Part shown: positions 12,148 to 24,865 of the stretch, piece after piece
Numbering within the stretch: the stretch's first letter is position 1
Layout of the letters: each line of letters opens with the position of its first letter
Origin: Oscheius tipulae
Taxonomy: Eukaryota > Nematoda > Chromadorea > Rhabditida > Rhabditidae
Assembly (NCBI GenBank): GCA_037178975.1
Contig: JASJZH010000002.1
Span: 7,553,501 to 7,617,500, forward strand
Reading direction: 5' to 3'
Length of the DNA: 64,000 nt
Notes under the pieces: model-generated
What the model was told of the DNA's origin: nothing
Databases searched by the model: none
Seen by the model: the letters and a program-made list of their open reading frames with translations, nothing else
Position numbers and translations under genes: made by a program

Positions 12148-15100
12148 CTACATATCGTCGAAAATATTGCTCGGGGTTGGATGGTCACGGAAGGGACTGC
12201 TCCGCGGCTGTTGGCTGTCGATTCGTAGATTGAAAGAGGCGTCATCGAGCAGATTTCCCGTCTCCACATCGTCGGGATTCTGCTGTAGGATGGGGATGCG
12301 ATCTTCTCGCTGCTGGAGAGGACTCAAGCGGTTTCGGCCTGCTACTATAAAAAGATCATGTAAAAATGGTTCAGTGAGGAAAATCCGTCACAAACAATGT
12401 GCCTACTGCCCCCACTCCCATGGATTGCCCAGTTTGAGCAGACAAGGAGTACAGGTGTGGTCTCTAACCTACATGTACTGGTCCACGTTTTTTGCGACGG
12501 GCTAAAAAAATTCATTATGCCTTTTTACTTGATGTCTTGTTTCTGAACATTTAGATGGGTCCTATTTAGTGATAAATACAAAAAGAAACAGAAAAAAAAC
12601 AAAACTCCAAGACAAAAAATGTAGCAAGGGGGTATTTTGGTGAAAATCTCGAAAGTTCCTCCCCCCTCTGCTTCATTTTTTGTTCTGGAGTTTTTGTGTT
12701 TCCTTTTCTATCTCTACTATTTAAACATAGTTTCTGTGGTGGACTGTGTTTTTCTGTTTGTTTGTTTGTCTGTCCGTGATCACGAAACGAAAGCGAGCCA
12801 ATTATATCGTCCAGAAGTTAGTTGTTCAGAAACAGTTATTGCCTAAACTCAGCTTTCGGTATGCTCGAGAACCTGCCTTCTATCCCAATGAAGCCACCGG
12901 AAGCCTTTCGTTACTACGAAGCGGCGCAGCCGCCAAAGGGCGTCTGGTTCATCACTAAATAGGACCCAACCCTAGGTTCAGAAACAAAAAAAATCAAGAT
13001 AAATGGCGTACTGAATGGTTTTAGCCCTCCGCAAAAAAAACTGGACCGGTTTGAACGCGCACAAGCCTAGTCTCTAACTAGTTCATGTTTGAAAAACTCG
13101 GAGTCTTGTTTTGCACGCTGTAATTCTAGCTGACTTTTTGCAATTATTCCACGTTTTTACGGCCCTGAATTTTTCGTTTTCGTCCAAAAAGTCCAGAGAG
13201 TCGGTTAGAACTGAGCTCGAATCGGCTGTTAAAGCTCCATTTTAAACAATTGGGTGTTGTAAACTAAGAGTCGTTTTTAGCGGACATAAAGCCATTGATG
13301 TGGTAACAAAGTAAGTCAAAAGATCCAGAATAATTGGAATTTCTTTTTTTTTTTTTTTTTTTTTTTTTGAAAAAACCAGATAATCCTTTGAATAGACCTC
13401 ATACCTGCATCTCTTCTCTCCTTATTAGCCTTCCTGTTGATGCTGTTCCTCTCGAGCTGGACAAGACTCTTCCCGGCCTGGACCATGTCGTTTGTGAACT
13501 CGTCCTGCGCGATGAACTGGTCGATTCCGATCGAGTGCAGGAGCCAGGTCCCTAGTCTTAACAATTTTTAGGTGATTATAAGCATAAAAACCAACTTGTA
13601 GTAGGTGATGGCACAGAAGATTAGGATGCATATGGGCAGGTAGATGTTGATGCCCTTGGCGAGAATTGGAATCACGTCCAGATGGCCCATGAGACGTGTG
13701 AACTGCGTCTCCACGCCGTAATCCTTTACCAGAGTGATGTGCGAATCAAGATGAACCATTCCCAGGAAGTTGAGACAGATTGGAGGAGTGAGACGGCACA
13801 TTAGCCTGGAAAATTGTTTTGATATAGCCTGAAAATGAAAAACTTACATGGCGCTGAAGATGAGACTGTTCTCGTCGGTATTCTGATGCGGGTCCAAGTG
13901 GTAGTAGCGGTAGATCTTGAGGCGGAAGATCGTAAAATAGGCACACCAGCAGAGGTAAAAGATGATCCCGATGGCCACAAACTGAAATAAGAGGAATTAG
14001 AATAGAGACTCAGCTGGGAAATTTTGTGGAACGTGGAAGGTAGAGGGCCGCGCAAATTGCAAAAACAAAAGGAGAGCCCTTTGAAGAAAATCGCGCAAGA
14101 ATTCTTGGACCGCAGAGATCTATCTGGCCCCTGAATAGCTTGCTGGAAACCTTCTTCACTTTTCTATGTGGGTTTTCCATGGCAGTGTTGGCACAATTGA
14201 GGCGAACTGCGCTTATAGACATCACTGGAGAAGAACCCATAGGCAATAGGCTACGGCTCGGACTGGCACATTTAAATTTTTAAAAAAACAGTACCAACCT
14301 CTGTATATTTGTAATGGAAACGCTGCGCAGCATAGTCCATAATGAGAGCAGCTGGTGAAAGGGTCGGATGGACGATAAAGAAGGTGCACTCAGAGAGTAG
14401 AATTAGTCCCGTCATCACAGTCATCAGTACGGCTATCACCTAAGCTTTTTTGGTTAATTAAACGAATAAAATCCTACCTTCGTGGCCGGTCCCTTAAACA
14501 CAACCTGCCAGTAGTATTCTGCTGTGGATTTCGTTTCAATCCGGCCCGTTACCTCGGCTTGGGCGACGTCTTCGAGGTAGAGAGCCTTTCCCATCAGATG
14601 CTTCCATCGGGCCGAGGTTCTTTTATAGTTCTGAACGGCCTCGATGACGTATTTGTGATGGGCGACGAGATATTTGTCCGGATTGTTGATGTACTTGTTG
14701 TCGGCCGAGCCGGAGAACTCGGTCGCGCTTCGTGCCGGGAAGATCTCGTCGATTATCTGGAGACAAAATTGGTTAGAAAAATGTGGAAAAGTCCATGAAT
14801 CTATTGAAGAATCGTTCACGAGAGAAAGTACTGAAACACCCCTACCTCTTGAGGAAACTTCGCGAGAACTTCCTGTGCCAGATCGCGTAGTTTGTAATCG
14901 TTTTGAACGCTGTTCAATATCCTCCTCGACTCGCGGTAGAGCTGCTTCAGAGTGTCTTCCACGTCATTCTTCTCACCGGACAGCTTCTCCAAATCGAAAT
15001 AGGTCTTCTTCAATCGGTAACTTCGACTCCCAGTGTGCCAGAGACTCCGAGGCAGCTCAACCAGCCCATATCCGAGCAGGACGACGAGCAGAAACAGGCC

Positions 15101-16079
15101 CCAGGTGTTGGAGGCCGAGATTAGGATGACTTTTAGATGTTCACTAAGCATTTCACATTAGAAACTGAAAAAATAAGGCCATACCTGTTTATTCTGACTC
15201 CCTTCACCACGGCATACATGAGAATTAGGACGAAGACGGCCAAGTAGAGGCCGTAATAGATGACATTGTTCAAGATTGCTGATTTGAGACGAGCTGTCGC
15301 GGTGAAATCTCCGGCATTATAGTAGGACTGGAGAAGAGGCAGAATTAGCCTGAAATTGCTTTGCTTTTATGGAAAATGTGTTACTTTGCAGCATAAGCAA
15401 TCTGCGTATCCAAAACGACGGTTATAGACAGATGACTCCAGTCTAATTTTTCGTCAAGTATTTTTGTGCTCACAAGATAAATTTTTATGTTCAGACTAAA
15501 TGAAAGACCTATAGAAACCAGGGTTTGAGGACATAGAATTGACGCTTTAGGAACCGAGCCAGGAAACTTTGTTTTGCCAATCAATGGTCAGTTATATTCG
15601 ATTTTCGGCAGCTTTATGTTGCCAGCAGGCATAAATATGAAGCTGTCACAAGTCAAAGTTTAAGAACAAGAAGGAAACTCACCAGCAAAGTGCTTGAGCT
15701 GACCAGTAAACGACTCTCCACAGCCTAAGAAGAACCTGATCTGGGACGTATCCTTCTGGCTTTTCGCACGGCTCCGTAGCGTTCGTTCGCTGGTACTCGC
15801 AGCGATTGTAAAAAGTCTAAAAAAAGATGTTGTTTTAGAGATTTACAGCAAAAAAAACAACTCACAATGGAAACATCGAGTGGCAGGACAAAAATGATGA
15901 TGAAGGAAAAGTACCAACCGATGAAGACGGACCCGCAGACCATTGGAGACAATCTGCGCCAGTTTGCATACTAAAATTAGGTTGATTAACGGGAAAACTA
16001 GAGAATCTACCTTATTTAATAGCCAAATGGTTAGTAGGAAACAGGAGAATAGCTCCGCTCCAAGCAATAATACTCCCAT
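12148..16079 (-). CDS. LMBRD2: LMBR1-domain membrane protein, LMBRD2 type
   Basis: Eleven exons (16079-16011, 15970-15866, 15816-15683, 15349-15185, 15143-14846, 14756-14478, 14439-14299, 13981-13848, 13805-13596, 13556-13405, 12344-12148) give 627 aa. There are about nine membrane segments, with family blocks [40 protein letters not shown] and [16 protein letters not shown] large loop between segments holds the basic and coiled part ([19 protein letters not shown]). The tail ends NIFDDM. In vertebrates the family has been linked to GPCR/cAMP signalling; a role here is inference. Intron 10 (1,060 nt) carries an inverted-repeat element. Confidence 0.93.
12478..13046. mobile_element. MITE-like element with ~100-bp terminal inverted repeats
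   Basis: The left arm (12478-12577) and the reverse complement of the right arm (about 12950-13046) align throughout. Shared blocks, in order from the outside, are CTGGTCCA/CCGGTCCA, TTTTTTGCG, GGGCTAAAA, ATTCATTATGCC/ATTCAGTACGCC, CTTGAT, TTGTTTCTGAAC and TGGGTCCTATTTAGTGAT. The inner 370 nt have no transposase-like frame. GTCTCTAAC occurs on both sides (about 12460 and 13070) and may be a target-site relic, though its distance to the two ends differs. The element sits in intron 10 of LMBRD2. Confidence 0.8.
13346..13370 (+). repeat. Poly(T) run in LMBRD2 intron 10
   Basis: About 22 uninterrupted T lie on the plus strand (A on the coding strand), just outside the inverted-repeat element. 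It could be a chance homopolymer or the tail of a retroposed sequence. Confidence 0.6.
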
Positions 16080-17139
16080 CTTCTGTCACAATCGGCTCAT
16101 ACTATTTTTATTCTGGAAAATAAGAATAGTAGCTAATATTGGTCTGTAAGAAGGAGAGAGAGAAAAAACGAATGACGTCGGTACGCAATTCGGAGACGCG
16201 CACGCGCATTCATCGATTATCCCTTGGGAGAAAGAGAGGTTTGGCCATCGGATATCTATGATACCTTTCCCAAGACAGAACGGTAAGAAGACAGACAGAG
16301 AGACAAGAACCGGTAGGCTACAAGCTACTTGCTAATTGGGGTTTCCGCAAATTAGAAACCTTTCTATATTCTGTTCAGAAACAGGGTTAACTGGCGGCAG
16401 ACTCTAGAAATTTTTCCTCGCGGGACCTGTCGCGCCGGTCCTTTAATATTTAGCAATGGATTTTCGCAATTTTCTTATCCTTTTCACAACAGAAATCGAC
16501 ATGGCACCGTGCTTGTAACATAGTCGATATGAATACAAAAAAGACTGATAAGCAAAAAATACAGAAAACTGGGGGTTAAACGCTGCCGAATGTTAAAGGA
16601 CTGGCGCATCGTCTCTTCCTCCCGACGGGACAACAGTCTACCGAACTCCCACCATCTTCATCGAAATACGCGTGATATAAACTGTCAATCACAACAATAG
16701 GGATCTTTCAAAGACAGATTGAACTTTTAACATTTTTATTGTTTTCTTAGGTTTCAATCACTCGCCTCGCTGTCTCTCCCATCAAAAAGCAACTAATGTC
16801 ACAAAGAGAGAGAGAGCCGAGACGAGCGTCAAACGGTGGGAGATAAATATGTGGAAATACAAAAAAGAGACTCAAATTTTGCAGATTCAGGGGGAGAGAA
16901 TATCGGCATCGGTTAAAAAGGTGGGAGAACGTACTCGCTCTAGGCGAGTAGACAAGCTAAAAATATGCAAACCTGGGAAATATGTGTGAAGAAGTTGACA
17001 GAGAGATAGACTCACAACACAGCGAAAAAGAAGGAGAATAGGGCCATACAAAAATCTCTACATAGAATTTTGTAGTTTTCAATGGGATCGGAGCAACTAC
17101 CCGGAGGGACAATAGAGAGTAGAGGGAAAAAAAGAGAGG
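16080..17139. other. Intergenic stretch between LMBRD2 and PAIP1
   Basis: The 5' flank of LMBRD2 and the 3' flank of PAIP1. It contains short purine-rich GAGAGA tracts. No gene is recognised. Confidence 0.5.
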
Positions 17140-20100
17140 TTATGACGACTTTTCCTCCTCCTCGTCCTTCGGAGGTTGGGGAGTCGTCGAATTGACCTCA
17201 TCATCTTTCTTCTGCTGCTCCTGGAGCGAAAGGTCGTTGATCATGTTGGTCATCGTGCATTCCATCAGAGCCTCTTCCTTCATGAACGAGTCGAACTCAT
17301 TCATCACGTCAGCCTCGTCCAGAGAGGTGTCCGAGGGATCGTTCACCGAGAACTGGCTGCTGGCTGAAAATTGGAAATGATTAGGTTTGGAAAATAGTAA
17401 CGTTTCCGATATTTTTGAACGAGTTTGGATAAAAGTAAAATTTTTTATAGCTATATGACAGGCCAAAAAAAATTTTAACAATTAATTGATTCGATGTTTC
17501 CAACTCGAAACATTGAATCAATGAAGTCTCGATGTTAAAATGCTTCATGCTACGAATTACAATACGAGGCAAACGAGATCTCGCTGTGTATTCATTTGAG
17601 TTACCTAAAAAGAGGTAAGAAAAAACCCACATTCACCCTCTAAACACTCCTCCAGAAACTTGCTCTCGTCATCATTGAGTTCCAGCATGCTGCCATCGGC
17701 GCAGTAGACGGATGGTGTCGTCTTGGTGGTCTGAACCTTGCCTTTTATGAAATCAGGATGATAAAAAACGAACCGCAGGTCCCCAACCCTTGTTTCTCTG
17801 ATCGATGAGATCCTTGATTTGGGCTTTGATCGTCTCGCTGAGCTTCGGATGTCCGTTGGCGTAGCCCATCAGGGTCGAGAGAAGCTGACAGAGGCTGTCG
17901 TAGACAGCCGGGACCCCGTCCAAATCACGTCCGGCCAGCTTCAAAACTTGGAGAAGGAGCTTCATGGACTCGTCCGAGACGTTGCTAGGATGGAGGAAGT
18001 CCTTCATCTGGACGATGACGGCGTCCGCGAGCGGCGGCAGCTTCTTTCCGGCAACTTCCTGAATTTGCAGCTCCTGTTTGGAGGGGTAATAGTGGTTCTT
18101 TCTTTGTCATTTTTTGGTCCCCAGGACCAAAAGCTCATGAAAATTCGTAAAGGAAGAAACAGAAAAACTCACAGTCTCGAGGCGAGTATAGAGATCGGAG
18201 AAGAACATGAGCAGATTGGCCTTCTGCTGGAAGGTTCCAGCCTTTGGTCGTCCCGTGTGCGTCTGCTCCAGAACTGGTAGAATGGCGGCGGCCATGAGCT
18301 CTGGGACCTCATTGGCCAGGAAAGCCACAATCCGGGCCATCGTGTACTGGGCCTGGTAGTCCGAATGAGAAGAGTAGGGCATTGGCGGCGGGGTGACCAT
18401 GGTAGCCTGCAAATTTGACGTATTTTTGAACTGTTTTTGTAGGCAAATTATGTCAGCTCTGGTAAAATTCAGGGAGAAAGCTTACCATTTCGCAAGCTGT
18501 CTGAATAGCCAGCTTCTTGGCCTCAATGCTCATGTGCTTCGAGCTCATGCGATCCTTGATAGCCAGGGCCCACGAGTTGAAATCCTCTCCGCCAGGCAGC
18601 AGCTGCTCCAGTCCGACCAGAATCTGTGAAAGTGGTCATAGAGCATGTACTAATGAGGGCATACTCGAACTCGAACTGAAAACAAAAACAAGCACGAACC
18701 TCCTGGATCTCCTTGTAATTCTCCGACTTTTGATGCTGCTCGCGTAGATCATTTGTAGCCACGTATTGCTGCTGCTGAGCAAAGCCGTACTGAAAATCAT
18801 AACAGGTAAGTTGGACTTGCAAAATAGCATGTGTAGCCATTCGGATAGAGTTTACGGACAAAAGACTAGCCCGATATTTATACCGGAAACTTTTTGCTTT
18901 ACTTAACATTGCTGGTAAATTCAGCTCATTTTTATTATGAGTCTACCGCGTATTGACCAGAAAAGAGGAGCAAAGGGTGCAGTAATGAATTCTCAACTGT
19001 CGTAAAAAGGAAGGAAGGCTTGCTATTCTCCCTATTTTCGACCAAAAACGAAATCGAGAGTTCAAGAAAATCTTCTCGCTTCTACGCTTCGAATTCAATG
19101 CAAAAAAAATAGACTCGAGATTATGTGGCAAATAGGTCTTCAAAACTTGTCAACAGTTGCCGATCTATCTCAAATCTTACAAGCTCTCTTTCAAAATAAA
19201 CCCTTTTTTTTTTTTTTTTACAAAAACGTTACCTGATCGAATCCCAAGTCGTCTCCAGGGTAGAAGGAAGTCATGGCCGGCTGACCCTGAAATCGTGAAA
19301 TAAGTACGAGGAAGAACGATCTATGGATCCGAATATGCTTCTCGAACTGTTTGCCAAAGGACGCCACTGTGGATCCAGCTGGCTGAACATTAGAGAGCGG
19401 GGGGAAAAACAAGGCTTTGCTGAGTGAAAGTTGCGCGGAAAAACGGCCGTGGAATCAATAGAAATCGTCCGGGGTGGGCTGTGTTCGAATTTTGTTTAGA
19501 GAGAAAGAGAGAGGGGCTCGTTCCAGAGGTAAACACCCGCCGCCAGTGTGCAAAACAACGCATAAAATCGGCTCTCTGGATGGTCAAATGCGGTCAATCG
19601 CTGTTTTTTTTCAGTCTCAGAGAGATTCGACGAAACTGTCCGGCTAGCAGACTGGCTACCTGCGCGCAGCGGGAGAGAGGAAAGGAGATCATTTGTATAC
19701 ACACACCCTCGTCCTTTCTCCTCCTCTTATTCAAATAAAACCTACATAGTCGTTGTAGTCGAACTGCTGCTGCTGTTGTTGTTGCTGAATAGGCTGCTGC
19801 TGAGGTCTGTACATCGAAGCGTTGCCATAGCTGGGCTGTTGGTAGTTGAACTGAAAAATGAGAGGATTAGCTATTGGACAGGGTAGCAACTCCTTAGAAC
19901 ATGAACAAGTAGATAAATTGCACTTTGACAGGTTGACAGAATGATGGACATGCGTGTGGCGTGTAGAGTCACTGGGAATCTCAATAGAAACCAAACCAGT
20001 TAAGAAAAGGACTTGCAAAAGGGACGGTAGAGCAAAGCTGGCTCAAAAGTAGTGATAATACGATACAGTAAAGGCAACATGATCCGCTTTTCTCTCACGA

Positions 20101-20646
20101 AGAACCGCCTCAATGCCCATAACACTGGTCTCTTACCAAGAACCTAGCCTCTCGCTAGTTCTACGCTCGCGATCATGGTCTGCTAGTGTAGTGGTTATCA
20201 CGCTTCCTTCACACGGAAGAGGTCGCCGGTTCGAACCCGGCGCAGACCTATCTTTTGCTTTCGTAATCAAATATGACCGATTTTTAATTGGGAATAGGCG
20301 ATCAACTTTTTCTACCAAAAATACTTTGATCTGTGATAAATTGGAGGCGTACTGTGAGTAAGCAAAAGGACACGAAACAGGGCTTCGAATATTTTAAAAA
20401 TTAGTTTAAAAAAAAAATGACCTAAATCTTTACCGAATTAGGCTGTCCATAGTGCATGTGCGGATTGGGCTGCTGCATGGCGGCATAGCTCGGCTGTTGA
20501 GGCTGCTGCCGCGGCACGAAAGCGTTGGCATTCGGGTTGAAGAGATGCTGCTGTTGTTGTTGGAGGTGTCGTGGCATCATCTGCTGCTGCGGCTCCATTC
20601 CTTGCAGATAGGACGGCGAAACGTTGTCATAATAGTTGTACGACAT
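17140..20646 (-). CDS. PAIP1: Poly(A)-binding-protein-interacting protein 1-like, MIF4G domain
   Basis: Nine exons (20646-20434, 19850-19746, 19286-19233, 18789-18700, 18623-18486, 18406-18173, 18073-17774, 17736-17637, 17363-17140) give 485 aa. The N-terminal region is Gln-rich and contains FNPNANAFVP, a textbook PAM2 motif that binds the MLLE domain of PABP. Residues about 150-400 form a helical MIF4G domain (MARIVAFLANEVPELMAAAI, QQKANLLMFFSDLY, LLQVLKLAGRDLDGVPAVYD). The acidic tail (DPSDTSLDEADVMNEF) resembles the PAIP1 PAM1 region. PAIP1 bridges PABP and eIF4A/eIF3 to stimulate translation. TTTCAG directly abuts the ATG. Intron 1 carries an antisense tRNA-Val gene. Confidence 0.88.
20177..20249 (+). 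tRNA. tRNA-Val (anticodon CAC)
   Basis: A 73-nt cloverleaf that folds fully. The acceptor GGTCTGC pairs with GCAGACC. The D arm is GTGTAGTGGTTATCAC, and the anticodon stem CTTCC/GGAAG encloses TTCACAC. The variable loop is AGGTC and the T arm is GCCGG-TTCGAAC-CCGGC, with T as discriminator. Box A and box B are intact and TTTT follows within 10 nt as a Pol III terminator. It lies in intron 1 of PAIP1 on the opposite strand, so it has its own promoter. Confidence 0.97.
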
Positions 20647-22107
20647 CTGAAAACGAGGTTTCCTTGCAGTATACGAGGACAAGGAAATTGAGATCAATAG
20701 TGATGATAATCAGCAACATTAACGTAGTAATTAGGAGAAAACTACCACCTAACAAGCAAACAATTGAACAATGAGTGGGACTTCAGGGAAAAGCAGCAAA
20801 AAAGAACTTCATCCAGAAAGCCAGAAGGCTCTTGTTCATATTTTTGCCAATTTTCTGATCAATTGCAACCGTTTAAAGCATCGTAAGCGAGTATGAAGAG
20901 CTTACAAAGCTAGAAGTCAGGAGGACGCCAAAAAATGTGATAACAGCGTGTAGACAAGTGAAAAGGCTATCTGGAGAGTCACCAAAAGGATTTTCATGAT
21001 TTCGCACAAGTTTTAAGCTCAGGTACAGAAATTCTACGGCTTGTGAAACATGCATAGCGATAGTGGAACGTACGCGAAGAAGTTATAATGCTGGAAAGAT
21101 GATAAATACAAACTAAATGATAGGGAAGCAGTGCCAAATAGTAGACGTAATCGTGTTTTTTTTAAATATTTCCCTCATAAGGCTTCTGGGGTGGGCTAAA
21201 TGAAAAAAACTGTTAGTCGAATTTAGAGACCAATAAAACAGAATTTCAGACGGAACATAGCGGAAGATTCACCTTCTGAACACTTTATGTGAGTTTGCAA
21301 TAAAACCTCTCCAGTTCACGGAAAGTGTCGAGAAAAAAACGAATTACGAACCAGGTAGTACAACAATAAAGTGAAAGAATAACAGATTACCTAGGAAAAT
21401 TCGCTGAGAGAAGCAAAAAATAATCAGAGAAATGCTTTAAAACAAAATCTGGTTGCCGGGGAGATTTCCTATGTAAATGTTGGGCGTTGGAAACAATTAC
21501 ACAACAAGGCATGCAAACAGGCAGAGAAAGCAGAACAATTCTTTTTCGCTTTTCGAGAAAGAAAGGAGATTTATTTTGAAGAGGACGACATAAAGTGCTC
21601 CAGGCAAAAAAGAATGGGTCACCATCGACCTGGCTTGGGAAAAGAGCGGAGTTGACGATTTCAAATTTCAAAAATTCACGTAGAAACGCCTCAAATTAGC
21701 TTGCGCACTGATTTTTGATCAAGAAATGGTCGAAAATTTCGGTAAATGGCTTCAAAGCACTCGTTAAATGAGCATGCTGGACTGGAATCAATTTAACAGG
21801 GTAAATATCGATATTTCTCGGCAAAAATACGACGCCTCCTTCGCAAAATATTAGAGTTGGGTGTTTTTCCGTAAGAACACAGAAACTAGCATACTTATAT
21901 GCAGAAACAAAAGACCAAATACACCAATTTTTTGAAGAAATGTTAGGGAAACATGCCCAGAAGTAGCCGCTGATAAACAGATAGAAAAATCTTTATAACG
22001 AGAACAACTTGAACGAAAAACTCTCTACGCTTCGCACCCGTAAAAGCTCGTAACAAACAAAAAGTTAATAATAGAAAACTCCTATAACTAGAGAAACTAT
22101 AAGCGAT
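20647..22107. other. Intergenic stretch between PAIP1 and TTC19
   Basis: No exon, RNA gene or repeat that I can support. It probably holds the PAIP1 promoter and 5' leader. Confidence 0.5.
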
Positions 22108-23852
22108 TTAAAAGAGCCACCAGGTCTTCTTCTTGCCCTTGCTGCAGTCCTTCTCGAGATCCTTGAGGAACTTCTGGCAATACTGCTGTATTCGAGGCTC
22201 TTCCGATCGGGCCAAGCTTACGGCTTTTCTCGCGTATTCTAGGGCTTCTTCCTAGAAAAAATGGCATCGTCATATAGTATATTGTCGAATTTCCAGAAAC
22301 GTCACAGCCGATCGTTATTCGGCTCCGGTCTCCAGCCCCATTCGGCTACTTTTCGTCTTGTCACAGAAGCGTACCTTATTCCCTGTGTGATACAGCGCTT
22401 CGGCATAGTTACAATAGTAGCCCGGAAGGAGGTTGGCAAACTCGTTCACGTAGAGTACACGCTGTATTCCAATTTGTAGATATTTCAGGGCGAGATCGAA
22501 TCTGAATAACTTTTACGGGCAAAAACATGGGGAAAAATACCTGTTCTTGAGAATTAGAGCAGCCCCAAAATTGTTGAGGAGGTTCACGGTGTGGAATGCA
22601 CTGCTACCGTAAATCTGATATGCAATCTGAATAAAACTATAAGACTAAATGACCGCAAACCTTGAGAACTTCGTCCATGTACTCTTCAGCCTCGCGGAGA
22701 CGGTCTGCTGGGCAGTAATTGACTAGGAAATGAGCATAGTTTTCCAGCGCCATGCCCATTAGGGCCAGAGGGCCGGTATATTCCTCTCCGTAAGTGTCGA
22801 CAGTGTGCCGATCCTCCACGAGGGCCCCATGAGCGATGGAAAACTTCTTCATGTGGTCATGGACTACCTGAAAAAGGCATTTTGATTCGCAAGAATGCTT
22901 TCTGTGCGCAGCCGATGTGTGCAGCTGCCCGCCATAGCTCCCCGGTTAGCGCGATGGGCTATGTATCGGAGCAGCCTGGGTTTCCATCCCCGCCGATATT
23001 TTCCAGGTGTCTAAAAATGCGGCGAAGACAGCTGATCCATTAGGAAGCCGACACTACATCTGTCATAACATAGTATGAATTTTGAGCGGATTCGCTCGAC
23101 TCTGGACTACGGTTTTGAACTACCAAGACGGCTATTACGTTAGAAACGGGTAGAAACAAGTAAGGGTCGGTATAATAAAAAAACATTTGACAAAGAAACC
23201 GCCTTATATAGACGTCGTCACTAACCCCCTACCTGCATCTGTTTCCTCATGCAATGTCTGAAGCCGGATTCTGCATTCTCTAGCAGCCCCTTCCGGGCAA
23301 AAATATCCGCCAACTTGAGCGACACGCCAATAAACTCCGGATCGCTGTCGCGCTTCCCGTGGACTTCTATCAGCCTAAACTCAGTGTTTTGTGACAATGC
23401 TAAAAAAGCGATACCGTTTAATAACGAGTCGGAAAAATTGCTCAGCATCATCGACGTCGCCTTTCTGATAGTAGGTATTGGCCAGCTCGTCGAAGACTCG
23501 CGTAATCGGCAGCTCCTCCTTCCTTTCTTGAGCCTCTTCCAAGGCAATTTGCAGGACTTGGATGGCATCCTCGTAGCGTCCGTATTTTCTGTGTAGCCAG
23601 GACTAAATTAGAATAGGTTTGGGAGTGAGAAAGATGAAAAACCTGTTTAATTTTTTCCTTTAACGAGTCTTTGTCCAAACGCACGGGCTGGATTCCGAGG
23701 ACATCCTTGATTGTCACCAGCCAAGAGAGACTGAGAAGGGCAGCTCCACGTCGGAATGTGAAGAAGCGACCTCTGGAATAGGCGCTAATTTGTGAGATAA
23801 CATACCGTGGTTTCAGACAGACTGCTTGGCCGAAGAAAATATTAGAAATCAG
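22108..23852 (-). CDS. TTC19: TPR protein, TTC19-like complex III factor (5' end not located)
   Basis: At least seven exons. Order from the 5' side: a short exon (23852-23806), then RGRFFTFRRGAALLSLSW with a hydrophobic segment. TPR helices follow: HRKYGRYEDAIQVLQIALEE, VFDELANTYYQKGDVDDAEQ, SLKLADIFARKGLLENAESG, LLNNFGAALILKNRFDLALK and YYCNYAEALYHTG. The C-terminal EEALEYARKAVSLARSEEPR leads to a stop at 22110-22108. This order and the basic N-terminal hydrophobic stretch fit TTC19, an inner-membrane protein that clears Rieske fragments from complex III. No in-frame ATG is found in the first listed exon, so the true start probably lies in an upstream exon. Another TPR family member is possible. 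Confidence 0.75.
22925..22995 (+). repeat. Decayed tRNA-like sequence in a TTC19 intron
   Basis: GCTCCCCGGTTAGCGCGATG (box-A-like) is followed by CCTGGGTTTCCATCCCCG (box-B-like). The stems are broken. It belongs to the same dispersed group as the copies at 1558, 4494, 49453 and 51113. Confidence 0.5.
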
Positions 23853-24865
23853 CTATTTTTTTCTTTACAAGAATTTGTATCCTAACTAGATCGATTAACC
23901 GCTATATAAATGTAATCGTATCTTCCGCAATAAGCTCGAACTTATGTCGAAAATACGTCAATTTCTACAAGCACTATCTCTATGACCTAAAGTCGAAAAT
24001 GAACTGAGTTGATACTAAAGATGACAACTGAGTTAAACGCATCGAACAGAACGGGTTTCTACTTTTTCTCCGCCGTATCATGTTGGAAACGTCGACGTCG
24101 CTGTTTTTATTGGTTTCTTCTCACGACACTCGCGCATTAGCAGCATAAAGATTGAGGGAACAGTTGATCATTTGGTGCCAAATCTTGTTCGTCGGATCAC
24201 ACAGCGGCTAAGAACCCGCCTAGAACAAACCACATCCTCAGCAGAGTCTCTTCAGAATAGCCACAAAAGCTTTTAGATGCTCTAATTCTAATTTCCGCAA
24301 AAACATTGAAAAATAGAGCAACACCTCTCACCTTTCACCACCCGTCCATTCCCAATTCCAGTTTCTTCTTCTTCCTCCTCTCTCGTTCTTCGAGCTCGTG
24401 GTGGGCTTGGCCAACTCATGGCTTAAACGCAGCATTGCTAATAACTGCCTCGAGGGCAGAAACCGCATTCGGGTTGTGAGCATCTGGAAGTTTTGGTCAG
24501 GCTATTAGCTCATAATGTATGGATCTTGGCCAGAAAAGTGGCTGGTTTTACAGTAAAAACATGGCGAACCGGATCGAGCAACATTCTTGGACTCCTCTAT
24601 CAAAAGTACAGGCTTCCCACCGCAAAGATAGGTAGTTTTGTGGCAAACACAAAACATAACTGTAGATATCTAGACTCAAAAAGACTCCAAAAATTGGATA
24701 GTTTTGTGGCAGAAGTATAGCAGAAAGGATATTTAACGTTACATAAGTATTCACGCACCATAAGCGGGGGAAAAGCCGGAAAAACATGAATAAAAATCTC
24801 TTATTGACCTGTGAATTTAAACTCAACAAACGAGTAGAAAACGAAGCAATAATTACACACATATC
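23853..24865. other. Region between TTC19 and ISCA2
   Basis: It may contain the missing first exon of TTC19. A 65-bp-spaced direct repeat of TAGTTTTGTGGCA occurs at about 24632 and 24697. Nothing else is recognised. Confidence 0.45.

Noticed and set aside
12148..16079. DC-STAMP-like fusion protein
   Set aside because: The first impression of a multi-pass protein gave way once the exons were joined; the order of blocks matches LMBRD2 throughout.
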